From: Candidatus Tanganyikabacteria bacterium
Lineage (GTDB): Bacteria > Cyanobacteriota > Sericytochromatia > S15B-MN24 > VGJW01
DNA: 64,000 nucleotides
Reading direction: 5' to 3'
NCBI GenBank assembly: GCA_016867265.1
Contig: VGJW01000012.1
Coordinates: 1-64,000, forward strand
Shown piece after piece: positions 16,098-24,913 of the stretch. Each line of letters begins with the position of its first letter. Positions within the stretch are counted from its first letter, which is position 1. The position numbers were made by a program, and so were the translations under genes. The notes under the pieces were generated by a model that saw nothing but the letters and a program-made list of their open reading frames with translations, did no database searches and was not told where the DNA came from.

Positions 16098-16366
16098 CTG
16101 TGGCTCGGCCGCCGGCGGAGAGCCTCGTTGACCTGGTCCTGGGTACAGTACCCACCTTCCAGGAGGATTTGCGCCAGCGGTAGGCGCTGTTCCGCCTGAT
16201 GGGCCAGCGCCTGGTTCAGGGTTTCTTCTGTCAGCGCACCCATCCCCACGAGCAGAATACCCAGTCCCGAGGGACCGGCAACGGTCGGAGTCGTGGGTAG
16301 GTTCTGGAAGTCGAACGAGAAGTCCGTCTGGAACGGGTCGAAGTTGAAAGTGTTGCCGTCGGCCAC
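16094..16366 (-). CDS. Small MshEN-like (GspE N-terminal type) protein
   Basis: 90-aa protein with an unstructured Asn/Phe/Asp-rich N-terminus (FNFDPFQTDFSFDFQNL) and a C-terminal helical module GILLVGMGALTEETLNQALA plus LAQILLEGGYCTQDQVNEAL. This repeats the pattern GxxLLxxGxLTxxxLxxAL of MshEN/GspE N-terminal domains, the same kind of module found in the MshEN-CheX gene and the PilB/GspE ATPase of this window. The GTG start at 16366 follows AGGAGG that lies over the gyrA stop, two bases away; the stop overlaps the PP2C start. It is therefore coupled to both neighbours. A regulatory subunit for the kinase/phosphatase pair is my inference. Confidence 0.75.
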   Translation of the reverse strand: MADGNTFNFDPFQTDFSFDFQNLPTTPTVAGPSGLGILLVGMGALTEETLNQALAHQAEQRLPLAQILLEGGYCTQDQVNEALRRRPSHR

Positions 16367-16367
16367 G

Positions 16368-18803
16368 TCAGTCCTCCTGACCGTCGTCTGCGACCATCGG
16401 CGCCACGCCGGCGATACGGTCGTCGTCGCCGAGGCGCTGCAGGCGGACGCCCTGGGTCATCCGGCCATAGCGGGCGATGTCGGCGACCTTTTGCCGGATG
16501 ACGACACCATTGGTGGTCACGAGCACCACCTCGTCCTGATCGCTGACCACCAGGATATTGGCCACCTTGCCGCCCCGGTTGACGTTGAGCTTCATGTTGA
16601 TGAGGCCCAGTCCGCCGCGGCCCTGGGGCCGGTATTCGGCGACCGGCGTGCGCTTGCCGTAGCCGTCGGTCGTGACGGACAGAAGATCGAGGTTCTCCTG
16701 GGCCATCGCGAGGCCGACGACCTGGTCCTCGGGCCTGAGGGTAATGGCGCGGACGCCGCGCGCCGGGCGTCCGAGGGGCCGCAACTCGTCCTCGGGGAAG
16801 CGGATGGCCATGCCTTCGGCCGTGGCAATGACGACGTCGCTGTTGCCGTCCGTGGCGACGACCCAGCCCAGGCTGTCGCCCTCATCAAGGTCGATGGCGA
16901 TGATGCCGCTGCGGCGGATGCTCGAGAAGGCCGTAAGGTCTGTCTTCTTGATGGTGCCCTTGTAGGTCAGCATCAGCAGGTAGCGACCCTCCTCGAATGC
17001 CTTGATCGGCACGACAGCCGTGACGACCTCGCCCGGGCCCAGTGGCAGCAGGTTGGCGATGTTGGTGCCCTTGGCTGTACGGCTGGCCTCGGGGATCTCG
17101 AAGGTCTTCAGCGAATAGGCCTGGCCGCGGTTCGTGAAGAACAGCACGGGTTGATGCGCCGTGCCCACGAAGAAGTGACGGGTGAAGTCACCCTCGCGGA
17201 TGTTCATGCCCGTCACACCCTTGCCGCCGCGGCCCTGGCGCTCGAAGGTGTCGGCAGCGAGCCGCTTGATGTAGCCCTGAGCCGTGATGAAGACCGACAT
17301 GGGCTCGTCGGGAATAAGGTCTTCGCGACGGAAATCGCCAGGGTCGTGCTCGAGCCGCGTGCGCCGTTCGTCGCCGTAGCGAGCCCGCACCTCGGCCACC
17401 TCTTCCTTGATGAGGGCCAGCACCTTCCCGCGGTCGGCAAGGATGGCGCGCAGTTCTTCGAGGCGCGCACGCAACTGGGCCGCTTCGTCCTCGAGGCGGC
17501 CACGCTCCAGCTGGGTCAGGCGACGCAGCTGCATCTCGAGGATGGCGTTGGCCTGAATCTCGGAAAGCGCAAAGCGCTCCATCAGGCCCGACCGGGCGGC
17601 ATCCGTGTTTTCGGCGCCGCGGATCAGCTTGATGACGGCGTCGATGTTCTCCTGGCAGATCAGCAGGCCTTCGACGATGTGCAGGCGCGCTTCGGCCTTG
17701 CGGCGCTCGTAATCCGTCCGGCGGGTGATGACGACGACCCGGTGGTCCCTGTAGTGGCCCAGCATCTCCTTGAGCGAGAGGATGCGGGGCTGGCCCTCGA
17801 CGAGGGCAAGGAAAGTAATGCCGAAGGTCGTCTGCAGGGCCGTCTGCTTGTACAGGTTGTTCAGGACCACCTGGGGGACGGCGTCACGCTTGAGCTCGAT
17901 GACGACGCGGATGCCCTCGCGATCGGATTCGTTGCGAAGATCCGAGATGCCGTCGAGCTTCTTGTCCTTGACCAGGTCGGCAATCTTGGCGATGAGCGGG
18001 TCGGGGCCCACCTGGTAGGGGAGTTCGGTCGCGACGATCGCCATGCGGTTGTTGCGGATCTCCTCGATTTCGCACTTGGCCCGCAGGGTGATCGAGCCTC
18101 GGCCGGAACCATAGGCTTCGATGATCCCGCGCTGGCCGAGAATGGTCGCGCCCGAGGGGAAGTCCGGTCCCTTGATGTGGGCCATAAGGCCCTCGGTGTC
18201 GATGTCGGGTTGGTCGATGAGTGCGACCAGGCCATCGAGAACCTCGCGCAGGTTATGCGGCGGGATGTTCGTGGCCATGCCGACGGCGATGCCCGCCGAA
18301 CCGTTGACCAGAAGGTTGGGGATGCGGCTGGGCAGCACGCGCGGCTCGTGGGCCGTGCCGTCATAGTTGGGGGTGAAGTCGACCGTCTCGGCGTCGATGT
18401 CGGTCAGCAGCTCGCTGGCAATCCGGGAGAGGCGGGCTTCGGTGTAGCGGTAGGCCGCTGCCGAGTCGCCGTCCAGTGAGCCGAAGTTGCCGTGGCCGTC
18501 GATCAGGGGATAGCGGATGTTGAAGCCTTGGGCGAGCCGGACCATCGCATCGTAGACGCTGGCGTCGCCGTGCGGGTGGTACTTGCCCAGCACGTCGCCG
18601 ACCACCGTCGCGCTCTTGCGGTGCTTGCGATCGCTCGTCAGGTTGTTCTCGTTCATCGAGAACAGGATTCTGCGGTGGACCGGCTTCAAGCCGTCGCGGA
18701 CATCAGGAAGGGCCCGGCCGACGATGACGCTCATCGCGTAGTCGAGGTAGCTCTGCTTGAGTTCCTCGCGGAGGCCGCGCGCCAAGACCCTGGATTCCGA
18801 CAC
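16368..18803 (-). CDS. gyrA: DNA gyrase subunit A
   Basis: 811-aa breakage-reunion subunit of the type IIA topoisomerase that introduces negative supercoils. The catalytic tyrosine is Tyr120 ([11 protein letters not shown]), and the GyrA box QGRGGKG in the C-terminal beta-pinwheel separates it from ParC. The quinolone-determining region reads [18 protein letters not shown]: the position of E. coli Ser83 is Ala, while Asp87 is kept. The GTG start (18803) follows GGAGG. gyrB is not in the window. It is the first gene of an operon that continues with the MshEN-like, PP2C and kinase genes. Confidence 0.96.
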   Translation of the reverse strand: MSESRVLARGLREELKQSYLDYAMSVIVGRALPDVRDGLKPVHRRILFSMNENNLTSDRKHRKSATVVGDVLGKYHPHGDASVYDAMVRLAQGFNIRYPLIDGHGNFGSLDGDSAAAYRYTEARLSRIASELLTDIDAETVDFTPNYDGTAHEPRVLPSRIPNLLVNGSAGIAVGMATNIPPHNLREVLDGLVALIDQPDIDTEGLMAHIKGPDFPSGATILGQRGIIEAYGSGRGSITLRAKCEIEEIRNNRMAIVATELPYQVGPDPLIAKIADLVKDKKLDGISDLRNESDREGIRVVIELKRDAVPQVVLNNLYKQTALQTTFGITFLALVEGQPRILSLKEMLGHYRDHRVVVITRRTDYERRKAEARLHIVEGLLICQENIDAVIKLIRGAENTDAARSGLMERFALSEIQANAILEMQLRRLTQLERGRLEDEAAQLRARLEELRAILADRGKVLALIKEEVAEVRARYGDERRTRLEHDPGDFRREDLIPDEPMSVFITAQGYIKRLAADTFERQGRGGKGVTGMNIREGDFTRHFFVGTAHQPVLFFTNRGQAYSLKTFEIPEASRTAKGTNIANLLPLGPGEVVTAVVPIKAFEEGRYLLMLTYKGTIKKTDLTAFSSIRRSGIIAIDLDEGDSLGWVVATDGNSDVVIATAEGMAIRFPEDELRPLGRPARGVRAITLRPEDQVVGLAMAQENLDLLSVTTDGYGKRTPVAEYRPQGRGGLGLINMKLNVNRGGKVANILVVSDQDEVVLVTTNGVVIRQKVADIARYGRMTQGVRLQRLGDDDRIAGVAPMVADDGQED

Positions 18804-18867
18804 CCGTGACCTCCGTCGCCTTCGGGAAAGCCCTCCATGGTACCACGCGGCCCTTACCCCACGGGGC

Positions 18868-18896
18868 TTGACGGGTGCGGGTCAGGGGGGCAAAAT
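18868..18896 (+). promoter_or_regulatory. Candidate sigma70-type promoter for tRNA-Gln
   Basis: TTGACG (18868-18873), a 17-base spacer and CAAAAT (18891-18896) place transcription start about 5 bases before the tRNA. The -35 matches 5 of 6 and the -10 matches 4 of 6 consensus bases. Confidence 0.55.
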
Positions 18897-18907
18897 GACC
18901 CCTGTAT

Positions 18908-18978
18908 TCCCCGCTCGTCTAATGGTAGGACCGCAGTCTCTGGATCTGCTTGTGGAGGTTCGAATCCTTCGCGGGGAG
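18908..18978 (+). tRNA. tRNA-Gln (anticodon CTG)
   Basis: Acceptor TCCCCGC pairs with GCGGGGA; D arm GTC-TAATGGTAG-GAC; anticodon loop CTCTGGA gives CTG, read against the CAG codon; T arm GGAGG-TTCGAAT-CCTTC. The closing pair of the anticodon stem is a T-T mismatch. G73 is followed by CC and then T, so CCA is not fully encoded. 71 nt. Confidence 0.92.
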
Positions 18979-18982
18979 CCTC

Positions 18983-19022
18983 AAACGGGGTCTTCGGAAG
19001 TTCACTTCCGGGGACCCCGTTT
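18983..19022 (+). terminator. Intrinsic terminator after tRNA-Gln
   Basis: AAACGGGGTC pairs with GACCCCGTTT, with an inner CGGAAG/CTTCCG stem, and T residues follow (CCCCGTTTTCG). It ends 18 bases before the aroKB start codon. Confidence 0.85.
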
Positions 19023-19040
19023 TCGTTGGGGGTTGCCGTG

Positions 19041-20666
19041 ATGACGTCCGGTTGCGGCGGCAGCTATACGTGCGGCGCCGGTACCACCGTCGGTGAGGCG
19101 GGCATCTGGTTTCTCGCAGGCCATCCGGGTTCGGGCAAGACCTCGGTCGGGCCCTTCCTTGCCGCGGAGCTTGGTTTGCCCTTCACGGATCTGGATGCGT
19201 GGTTGGCGGAGCGAGAGGGACGGTCTGCGGCTGCCTTCATCCGCGAGCGTGGCCTCGAAGCCTTCCGGTCAGCCGAAGCAAGGGCGCTGGAAGCCTTGCC
19301 GACGGCAGGTGCCCGTGTTGTCGCCCTCGGGGGCGGGACGCTCGAGCATGCCGCCTCGCGGGCCGTCGTGGCGCGTCGTGGCACGGTAGTTTGGCTGGAT
19401 GCGCCACAGGCTACCCTTGCCCGTCGTTTGCGGGAAGGCGATCGCCCCCTGCTCGAAGGTCCGGATGCATGGCGTCGCCTGCTTGAGGCCCGGGAGGGGA
19501 CGCGGATGCGGCAACTGCGTCGCTTGCCGTTGGGGCGTCGCCAACCGGATCAGATTGCGAGGGACCTGGCGTGCGGCCTGCGGCCTGGCTGCGTATCACT
19601 CGCGGACGCCGCGCCCCACGAGATCCTGGTGGGTACGGGTGCGCTCGACCATGGCTTGCGGCTGACGACGCAGAAGGTCGCGCTCGTGACCTCGGCGCCC
19701 GTTCGACGCCGGTTCGGGTCTGCCGTGGAGGGCCTGCTCGCCGATCTGGGCCGGGACGTGCAAGTCCTCGAGGTGCCCGATGGCGAACCGGCCAAGGATT
19801 GGCGGGTTCTGGGCCGTCTGGTCTCGGAACTGCTGGACCTGGGCTTTAACCGTCACGACACGCTGGTGGCGCTTGGGGGCGGAACGGTCGGGGACGTTGC
19901 GGGGCTGGCGGCGTCGCTCGTGGGACGCGGCATGCCCTGGGTGGTGCTTCCCACCACGCTGGTAGCTCAGGTGGATGCTGCCATCGGCGGCAAGGTTGCC
20001 GTGAATCATGCGGTCGGACGCAACTTGGTGGGTGCCTTTCACCAGCCCGTGGCCGTGGCTGTCGAGCCCGGGTTGCTGGCTACGCTGCCGCTGCGGGCGT
20101 GGCAGAGTGGCCTCTCCGAAGTCATCAAGACCCTGTGGCTGGCCGGGGATGGCGGCATCGTCCGTCTGCGCGCCCTCCCTTCAGACCCGCGTGCGTGGGC
20201 GCCGGGCCAGCTGCATGGGGTCCTCGAGGCCTGTGCCCGCCACAAGGCCCGCGTCGTGGCCGCTGATCCCGACGAGCGCCTGGGGCCCCGCCTGAGCCTG
20301 AATCTCGGGCACACCGTCGGGCATGCGCTCGAGGTCGCGGCCAGATTCCGGGGCCTGACGCACGGGGAGGCCGTGGCGGTGGGACTCCGTGCGGCCTTTC
20401 GCATCTCCGAGGCCGTCGGCGTCGGCAATCCCGGCATTGAGGATCGTCTTGCCGACACGCTGCGTCACTTCGGCCTGCCCGTCACGCACGGCCTTGACCC
20501 GGAAACGGTGGTCGCGGCCCTGCCGCACGACAAGAAGGCCATCGGCGGTCGCTTGCGCTGGGTGTTGCCGGTGCGCGAGGGCCAGGTGACCGTCTCGACC
20601 GACGTGCCTCAGAACCTCGTGGCGAGGGTCGTGGCGGACCTGGCCGCGGCGCCTTCCCGCCGGTAG
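19041..20666 (+). CDS. aroKB: Bifunctional shikimate kinase / 3-dehydroquinate synthase
   Basis: 541-aa fusion of two shikimate-pathway enzymes. Residues about 20-180 are shikimate kinase: P-loop GHPGSGKTS (27-35), FTDLDAWL (the DxD region), GGGTLEHAASRAV and the lid motif REGDRPLL. Residues about 190-541 are 3-dehydroquinate synthase, which makes 3-dehydroquinate from DAHP using NAD+ and zinc: GGGTVGDVAGLAASL, PTTLVAQVDAAIGGKVAVN, KTLWLAGDG and HTVGHALE, with HDKK near the end. The two steps are not consecutive in the pathway (steps 2 and 5). The N-terminus before the P-loop is unusual (SGCGGSYTCGAG). ATG 19041 is used; GTG 19038 is an alternative. The 3' end overlaps the convergent GH57 gene by 58 bases. 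Confidence 0.93.
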   Translation: MTSGCGGSYTCGAGTTVGEAGIWFLAGHPGSGKTSVGPFLAAELGLPFTDLDAWLAEREGRSAAAFIRERGLEAFRSAEARALEALPTAGARVVALGGGTLEHAASRAVVARRGTVVWLDAPQATLARRLREGDRPLLEGPDAWRRLLEAREGTRMRQLRRLPLGRRQPDQIARDLACGLRPGCVSLADAAPHEILVGTGALDHGLRLTTQKVALVTSAPVRRRFGSAVEGLLADLGRDVQVLEVPDGEPAKDWRVLGRLVSELLDLGFNRHDTLVALGGGTVGDVAGLAASLVGRGMPWVVLPTTLVAQVDAAIGGKVAVNHAVGRNLVGAFHQPVAVAVEPGLLATLPLRAWQSGLSEVIKTLWLAGDGGIVRLRALPSDPRAWAPGQLHGVLEACARHKARVVAADPDERLGPRLSLNLGHTVGHALEVAARFRGLTHGEAVAVGLRAAFRISEAVGVGNPGIEDRLADTLRHFGLPVTHGLDPETVVAALPHDKKAIGGRLRWVLPVREGQVTVSTDVPQNLVARVVADLAAAPSRR

Positions 20667-22243
20667 GCGCGGAAGTCGATCTCGGGGAAGATGTTGTCGA
20701 GATACTCGACCTTGGCAAGCCAAGGCTCGTCGACGCGCCCGGCGCGCACCTGCTCGTAGAGGCGCCGGAAGCGCAGCAGGTGGGTTCGGGTCCGCTTGTT
20801 GGCGTAGTCGACCATTGTGCCCGTCTTCATGATGAACGCCCAATCCGACGACTGGGCCAGCAGCAATTCGCGGGCCATCTGGTTGAGCGCCCGCTCCTCG
20901 AGTGGAGAAAGCCTCTCGTCCGGATAAGCGGCGACCTCGATCATCCGCTCGGCCGCCTCATGCAGGTGCGGGTAAATCCAGGCGTTGGTGTCGTTGAGCC
21001 AGAACGAGGCATAGCCCTCGGCGCCCCAGCTGGACAAGGGCGGCGTGGCCACCTGCTGGACGGGATGCTGATCCAGATACTCGGCAGGGGTGGTCAATTT
21101 GAGCAACGAAGATTCGGTCGCGGTCTTGCGCAGCAGGTAGTTGAGGAAGTTCGGACCCTCGTACCACCAATGGCCATAGAGCTCGGCGTCATATGGCGAC
21201 ACGACGATCGGGGGACGCCCCATCGAGCCGGCCAGGTATGCAGCCTGCTGCTCGCGGCACCACATGAAGTGGCCGGCATGCTCCTTGGCCCGCTCGTCGG
21301 CGACATGGGGGTCATAAGGCAGCTTCTGGTCGGTCTTGCCCGTGACGCGGTAATACTTGATGCCGGTGTTCTTGCGATCGCCGGTCGGCTGGATGTACGG
21401 CGCGATGTACTCGAGGGGCAGGTCGTAGCCGACATCCCGATAGAATTCGCGATAGTTGTAATCGCCGGGATAGCCGTCATCCTTGGACCACACCTGCCTG
21501 CTGGACTCGGCGTCCCGTGCAAAGGCCGCGACACCCGTGCCGGCACAATAAATGGGGGCATGGGCGCCGTGCCGGGGGCGTGGCGTCGCGTGGGTGATGC
21601 CATGGGTGTCGGTGAAGAAGTACTTGATGCCGACCTCGGCAAGGTAGGCATCGACCCCCGGGAAGTAGCCGCATTCGGCGAGCCAAATGCCCCTGGGGCT
21701 ACGGCCGAAGTGATGACGGTAGTGGTTCGCGGCCACGAGGATCTGGGCACGGACTGCCTCCGGGTTGACCTGCATGAGGGGCAGGAACCCGTGGGTGGCG
21801 CAGCACGTGACGATCTCGAGGACACCCAGGTCCTGGAATTTGCGGAATGCCGTGATCAGGTTGCCCTTGTACTGGTCGACGAAGACGTGGCGAATGCGCC
21901 GGAACCGGTCGAGGTAGAAGTCGGCCAGACGCTGGAAGGCATCGTCGCCGCGCGTGCGGACCTTCTCCTTTTCGGCCAGCTCGATGAGCTCGTCGATATG
22001 GCGGACGTAGCGGCGCTGCAGGAGGGGATCCGTCAGCATGGCCACAAGCGGCGGCGTCATGGACATCGTGATGCGGAAGTCGATGCCCTCGCGGACCAAC
22101 TCGTCATAGATGCTGATCAGCGGGACATAGGTCTCGGTGATGGCCTCGTAGAGCCAGTCCTCCTCGAGGAAGTGGCTGTGCTCGGGATGGCGGACGAAGG
22201 GCAGGTGCGCGTGCAGCACCAGCGCAAGGTAACCCTTTGGCAT
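20609..22243 (-). CDS. GH57-family 1,4-alpha-glucan branching enzyme
   Basis: 544-aa glycoside hydrolase family 57 protein of the AmyC/DUF1957 branching-enzyme type, which makes alpha-1,6 branches in glycogen-like glucans. The N-terminal strand LALVLHAHLPFVRHPE is the GH57 conserved region 1; the nucleophile is Glu190 in GIWLAECGYFPGVD and the acid/base is Asp352 in VVSPYDAELYGHWW. A C-terminal helical domain follows. The size is close to the Thermus and Thermococcus branching enzymes. It lies 35 bases after a DUF4912 gene and is probably co-transcribed with it. The final 58 bases overlap the convergent aroKB gene. Confidence 0.9.
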   Translation of the reverse strand: MPKGYLALVLHAHLPFVRHPEHSHFLEEDWLYEAITETYVPLISIYDELVREGIDFRITMSMTPPLVAMLTDPLLQRRYVRHIDELIELAEKEKVRTRGDDAFQRLADFYLDRFRRIRHVFVDQYKGNLITAFRKFQDLGVLEIVTCCATHGFLPLMQVNPEAVRAQILVAANHYRHHFGRSPRGIWLAECGYFPGVDAYLAEVGIKYFFTDTHGITHATPRPRHGAHAPIYCAGTGVAAFARDAESSRQVWSKDDGYPGDYNYREFYRDVGYDLPLEYIAPYIQPTGDRKNTGIKYYRVTGKTDQKLPYDPHVADERAKEHAGHFMWCREQQAAYLAGSMGRPPIVVSPYDAELYGHWWYEGPNFLNYLLRKTATESSLLKLTTPAEYLDQHPVQQVATPPLSSWGAEGYASFWLNDTNAWIYPHLHEAAERMIEVAAYPDERLSPLEERALNQMARELLLAQSSDWAFIMKTGTMVDYANKRTRTHLLRFRRLYEQVRAGRVDEPWLAKVEYLDNIFPEIDFRAYRREGAAARSATTLATRF

Positions 22244-22278
22244 GGGGGGAAATCTCCTGGTTGCCTCGGAAGGATCGA

Positions 22279-23664
22279 TCAGGCCTGGCGTCGGAGGTTG
22301 ACGCGGCCGTCGCCTTCCGTCTGCCGTCCGACCGTGATGGTGATGGCGCGCTCGTCGTCATCGTCTGCGTTCACGGCCCGGATGGGCATGGGATGGGTGC
22401 CATTGGGCAGGTGGAAGTGGAAGCGGAAGGTTCCGTCGGGATTGAGCGCGATGCGTTCGCCCCGGAAGGTCACGACGGCATCGGGCTCCGTGGCGCCGTA
22501 GACGATGACCTCGGCATCGGCGACCAGCCAGAAGCCCTTGGGGCGTGCGCCGACGCCCGAAGCGAGCGGGGCCTGCTGGGACGGGGCCCAGGCGTGGCTT
22601 GACAGGCTGGCCGAGCTGGGGCCTCCGGGGGCCTCGGTGTCTTCCCCGGCTTCGACCCACGGGTTGCCCGCCGACGAAGGGTTCTGGACGCGCGGCACCA
22701 GGCGTGACCGCATCAGGCGGCTGGGCATCTCGGGCATGGCCGGGGACGGTGGCCCATGCGCGGCCATGTCGTCGTCGGCCCAGTCCGGCTCAAGGTCCCC
22801 GGGCCATGGGCCTTCGGCCGTCGTCCACTCGTGACGCGGGGGCAGCGTCGAGACACCATGGGGTCGGAACGAGGGCTCTTCGGCAGGGTCCACGAAGCGA
22901 TCCGCGACAATGGGGCTGGGGCCGTCGGCCGGCACCTCGACCAGGTTGGAGACGGCCACGGTCTCGAAGCCGCCGCCGCGGAACTGCAGGGCGACTTCGA
23001 CGCGATAGCTGCGTCCGTCGCCGGGCAAGCGCAAGTACCAGCTGCGGGCCGGGCCGGGAACCGGCACGTCGTAGAAGTATCCGGGATGCCGGCCACCCGG
23101 CACCCACTCCTGCACGCGCAGGATCAGGCGGTGGTCGCCGCGCGCACGTGCCTTGTCGAGGGTCGTGCCCGACAGGTCCCAGTACGCGTGGATCCAGTAG
23201 GGATCGCGGACGAGCAGTACGGCTCGATCGATATCGTAGCTGGCGGGCAGGTCACCAAGGTCCTCGTCGACCGCCAGCAGATCGTCGATACGTGTCGTGG
23301 CCTTGAAGGCCGGGCGCGCAGTGTCGACCGACGGTTCCGAAACGGTATCCGGCGCATCATGGGCACCGGGTTCGCCGGCGGCGACGAAGGCAGGGGCATC
23401 GGCCTCCGGTGCGACGTCCGGGGTTGCCTCGACCGCCTCGGCTGCCGGCGTCTCGGGGACCGGGGGAGCGACGACCGAGGCCGCAGGTGCCCCGGAGGGG
23501 GAGAGGCCGGTATCGGGCGGCGCCACGGGCGACCCCAGCAGCACGGACTTCGCGGCATCCACGATCGAGGCCAGCAAACCACGGCGCCGCGGTGTTGCGG
23601 TCGCGGCGCCGTCGGCATCCGGAGCAATCTGTTCGGGGGTCGCGTCGCTGCGCGGTTCGTCCAC
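22279..23664 (-). CDS. DUF4912-domain protein
   Basis: 461-aa protein. The first 140 residues are low-complexity Ala/Pro/Glu-rich. The DUF4912 core follows: LPASYDIDRAVLLVRDPYWI, HAYWDLSG, HPGYFYDVPV, RSWYLRLPGDGRSYRVEVAL. A disordered linker leads to a C-terminal beta-sandwich-like segment containing GFWLVADAEVIVYGATEPDA and FHFHLPNGTHPMPI. DUF4912 has no established activity; it recurs beside GH57 branching enzymes in several phyla, so a role in binding or organising glucan is a reasonable inference. The ATG at 23664 follows CAGGAGGATTC. It starts the two-gene operon with the GH57 gene. Confidence 0.82.
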   Translation of the reverse strand: MDEPRSDATPEQIAPDADGAATATPRRRGLLASIVDAAKSVLLGSPVAPPDTGLSPSGAPAASVVAPPVPETPAAEAVEATPDVAPEADAPAFVAAGEPGAHDAPDTVSEPSVDTARPAFKATTRIDDLLAVDEDLGDLPASYDIDRAVLLVRDPYWIHAYWDLSGTTLDKARARGDHRLILRVQEWVPGGRHPGYFYDVPVPGPARSWYLRLPGDGRSYRVEVALQFRGGGFETVAVSNLVEVPADGPSPIVADRFVDPAEEPSFRPHGVSTLPPRHEWTTAEGPWPGDLEPDWADDDMAAHGPPSPAMPEMPSRLMRSRLVPRVQNPSSAGNPWVEAGEDTEAPGGPSSASLSSHAWAPSQQAPLASGVGARPKGFWLVADAEVIVYGATEPDAVVTFRGERIALNPDGTFRFHFHLPNGTHPMPIRAVNADDDDERAITITVGRQTEGDGRVNLRRQA

Positions 23665-23822
23665 GGAATCCTCCTGGGCACGCGGGCATCGTGCCGGTAG
23701 TTATGAAAAAACGGCGGGACGGGTCCCACCGTTGGAAGTGGAATCAAAGTTACCACCCAAATGGGCTGCATGCAAGTGTTCACGCAGTGTTCGGGCGGCG
23801 GCGCCGCGAGGGGAAGTCCGGG

Positions 23823-24407
23823 ATGGGTACATTGTCAGGGATGCTCCGCCCACCTCGCGGCAACGCCATCCTGATTGCCACCATCCTGGTCTCGGCGATG
23901 ACCGTGACCACGCTGGGTGTTTCGCGCATGCTGATGCGTCGCCTCGACCAGGAGCGGGTCTCGGGCCAGCTTCTGGGGGCCCAGGCACATGCCTGCAACA
24001 TGCGCGCCTATGCCGAGTACGCCCGCCTCGTGGCGTCCGCACCGGCAAGCCTGCCTACGGCCGTCGTCGCCCCTGTGCCGGTGGTCTTTGCCGATATGCC
24101 GGACCTGACGGCACCCCTGACATCCTCGCCGGCGCCGGCTGGGCCCTCCCCGACGCCCGAGCCTGTCGGCGTGGCGACGGCCTCGGTGCTGCGCGAGATT
24201 GTCGATGCCACGACCGAGCAGGTAGGCAGCAATGTCGTGCGGCGCATCGTGCGCATCCGCTTCTCCTGCTCGCTCAGGACCCGTCAGGACAACAGCGAGG
24301 TCGGTCAGGTGTCGCGAAGCTTGCTGACCGAGTTCGAGAGCGTGCCCATCCAGGGTGGGGGCACCCGCGTCACGGCCCGCATCGTCGATGGGGGCAACGC
24401 GCTGTGA
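23823..24407 (+). CDS. PilX-like single-helix pilus-assembly protein (hypothetical)
   Basis: 194-aa protein with a short positive N-terminus and one hydrophobic helix (NAILIATILVSAMTVTTLGV), then a Pro/Ala/Ser-rich soluble part and a C-terminal beta-like section (RRIVRIRFSCSLRTRQD). The layout recalls PilX-type minor pilus proteins that open a minor-pilin operon, but there is no classical G|FTLIE cleavage site, so the assignment is tentative. ATG 23823 follows GAGGGGAA. The last codons overlap the next gene as GTGA. Together with the next two genes it forms a plus-strand set of pseudopilin-type proteins, 9 kb away from the main pilus cluster. Confidence 0.6.
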   Translation: MGTLSGMLRPPRGNAILIATILVSAMTVTTLGVSRMLMRRLDQERVSGQLLGAQAHACNMRAYAEYARLVASAPASLPTAVVAPVPVVFADMPDLTAPLTSSPAPAGPSPTPEPVGVATASVLREIVDATTEQVGSNVVRRIVRIRFSCSLRTRQDNSEVGQVSRSLLTEFESVPIQGGGTRVTARIVDGGNAL

Positions 24408-24913
24408 GGGTGCGTCGTCGGCCCCCGGGCGGATTCAATTTGCTCGAGGCGATGCTGGCCGGGGTCATTCTGGCCGGTGGAACCGTGGCCCTGGCGCAGA
24501 TGACCCGTGTCGTGTTCCGGCAGGTCGAGGCCCTGGAGCGGGAGGAAGGCCACGCCACCATTGTCGAGCGCCTCGTCATGCAGCAGATGTACGCCATTCT
24601 GGCGCAGACTCCGCTCGAGAACGGGAGTACTTTTTCCGTCGTGCCACCGATTGTCGAGCCGTCCGGTCTGGTCTATGAGGCGCGGGTCACGCCTGCGGCC
24701 CAAGCCGGCTGCCTGCCCGATGCCTTGGTCGCAGGTGGCAACCACCGGTGCAATCCGGTCTCGGTCTACGTCGTGTTGCGGCAGCCCGATGTGACGACGG
24801 GAGCTTATCCGAACATGGTCCGGCTCTACAGGCTGGGTGAGGGAACCTATGTGACGCCGAGGGTCACGGTTTGGCCCAGGAAAGGATACCCGTGGTTGCT
24901 GGGGTTGCAGTAG
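24404..24913 (+). CDS. Prepilin-type minor pilin (PilV/GspI-like)
   Basis: 169-aa type IV prepilin-like protein. The leader RVRRRPPGG is followed by FNLLEAMLAGVILAGGTVAL, the hydrophobic N-terminal helix with the conserved Glu at mature position 5, so prepilin peptidase should cleave between Gly and Phe. The globular part has two cysteines (AGCLPDA, RCNPVS) likely to be disulfide-linked. The start GTG 24404 overlaps the TGA of the preceding gene. The sequence pattern fits PilV/GspI minor pilins. Confidence 0.75.
   Translation: MRVRRRPPGGFNLLEAMLAGVILAGGTVALAQMTRVVFRQVEALEREEGHATIVERLVMQQMYAILAQTPLENGSTFSVVPPIVEPSGLVYEARVTPAAQAGCLPDALVAGGNHRCNPVSVYVVLRQPDVTTGAYPNMVRLYRLGEGTYVTPRVTVWPRKGYPWLLGLQ

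Noticed and set aside
16293-18479. 728-codon open frame antisense to gyrA
   Set aside because: It lies wholly inside gyrA on the other strand, and its product is His/Gly/Asp-rich without family motifs. Long antisense frames are expected in GC-rich genes. The same holds for the frames at 26228-28519, 45584-47776 and 4380-5843.
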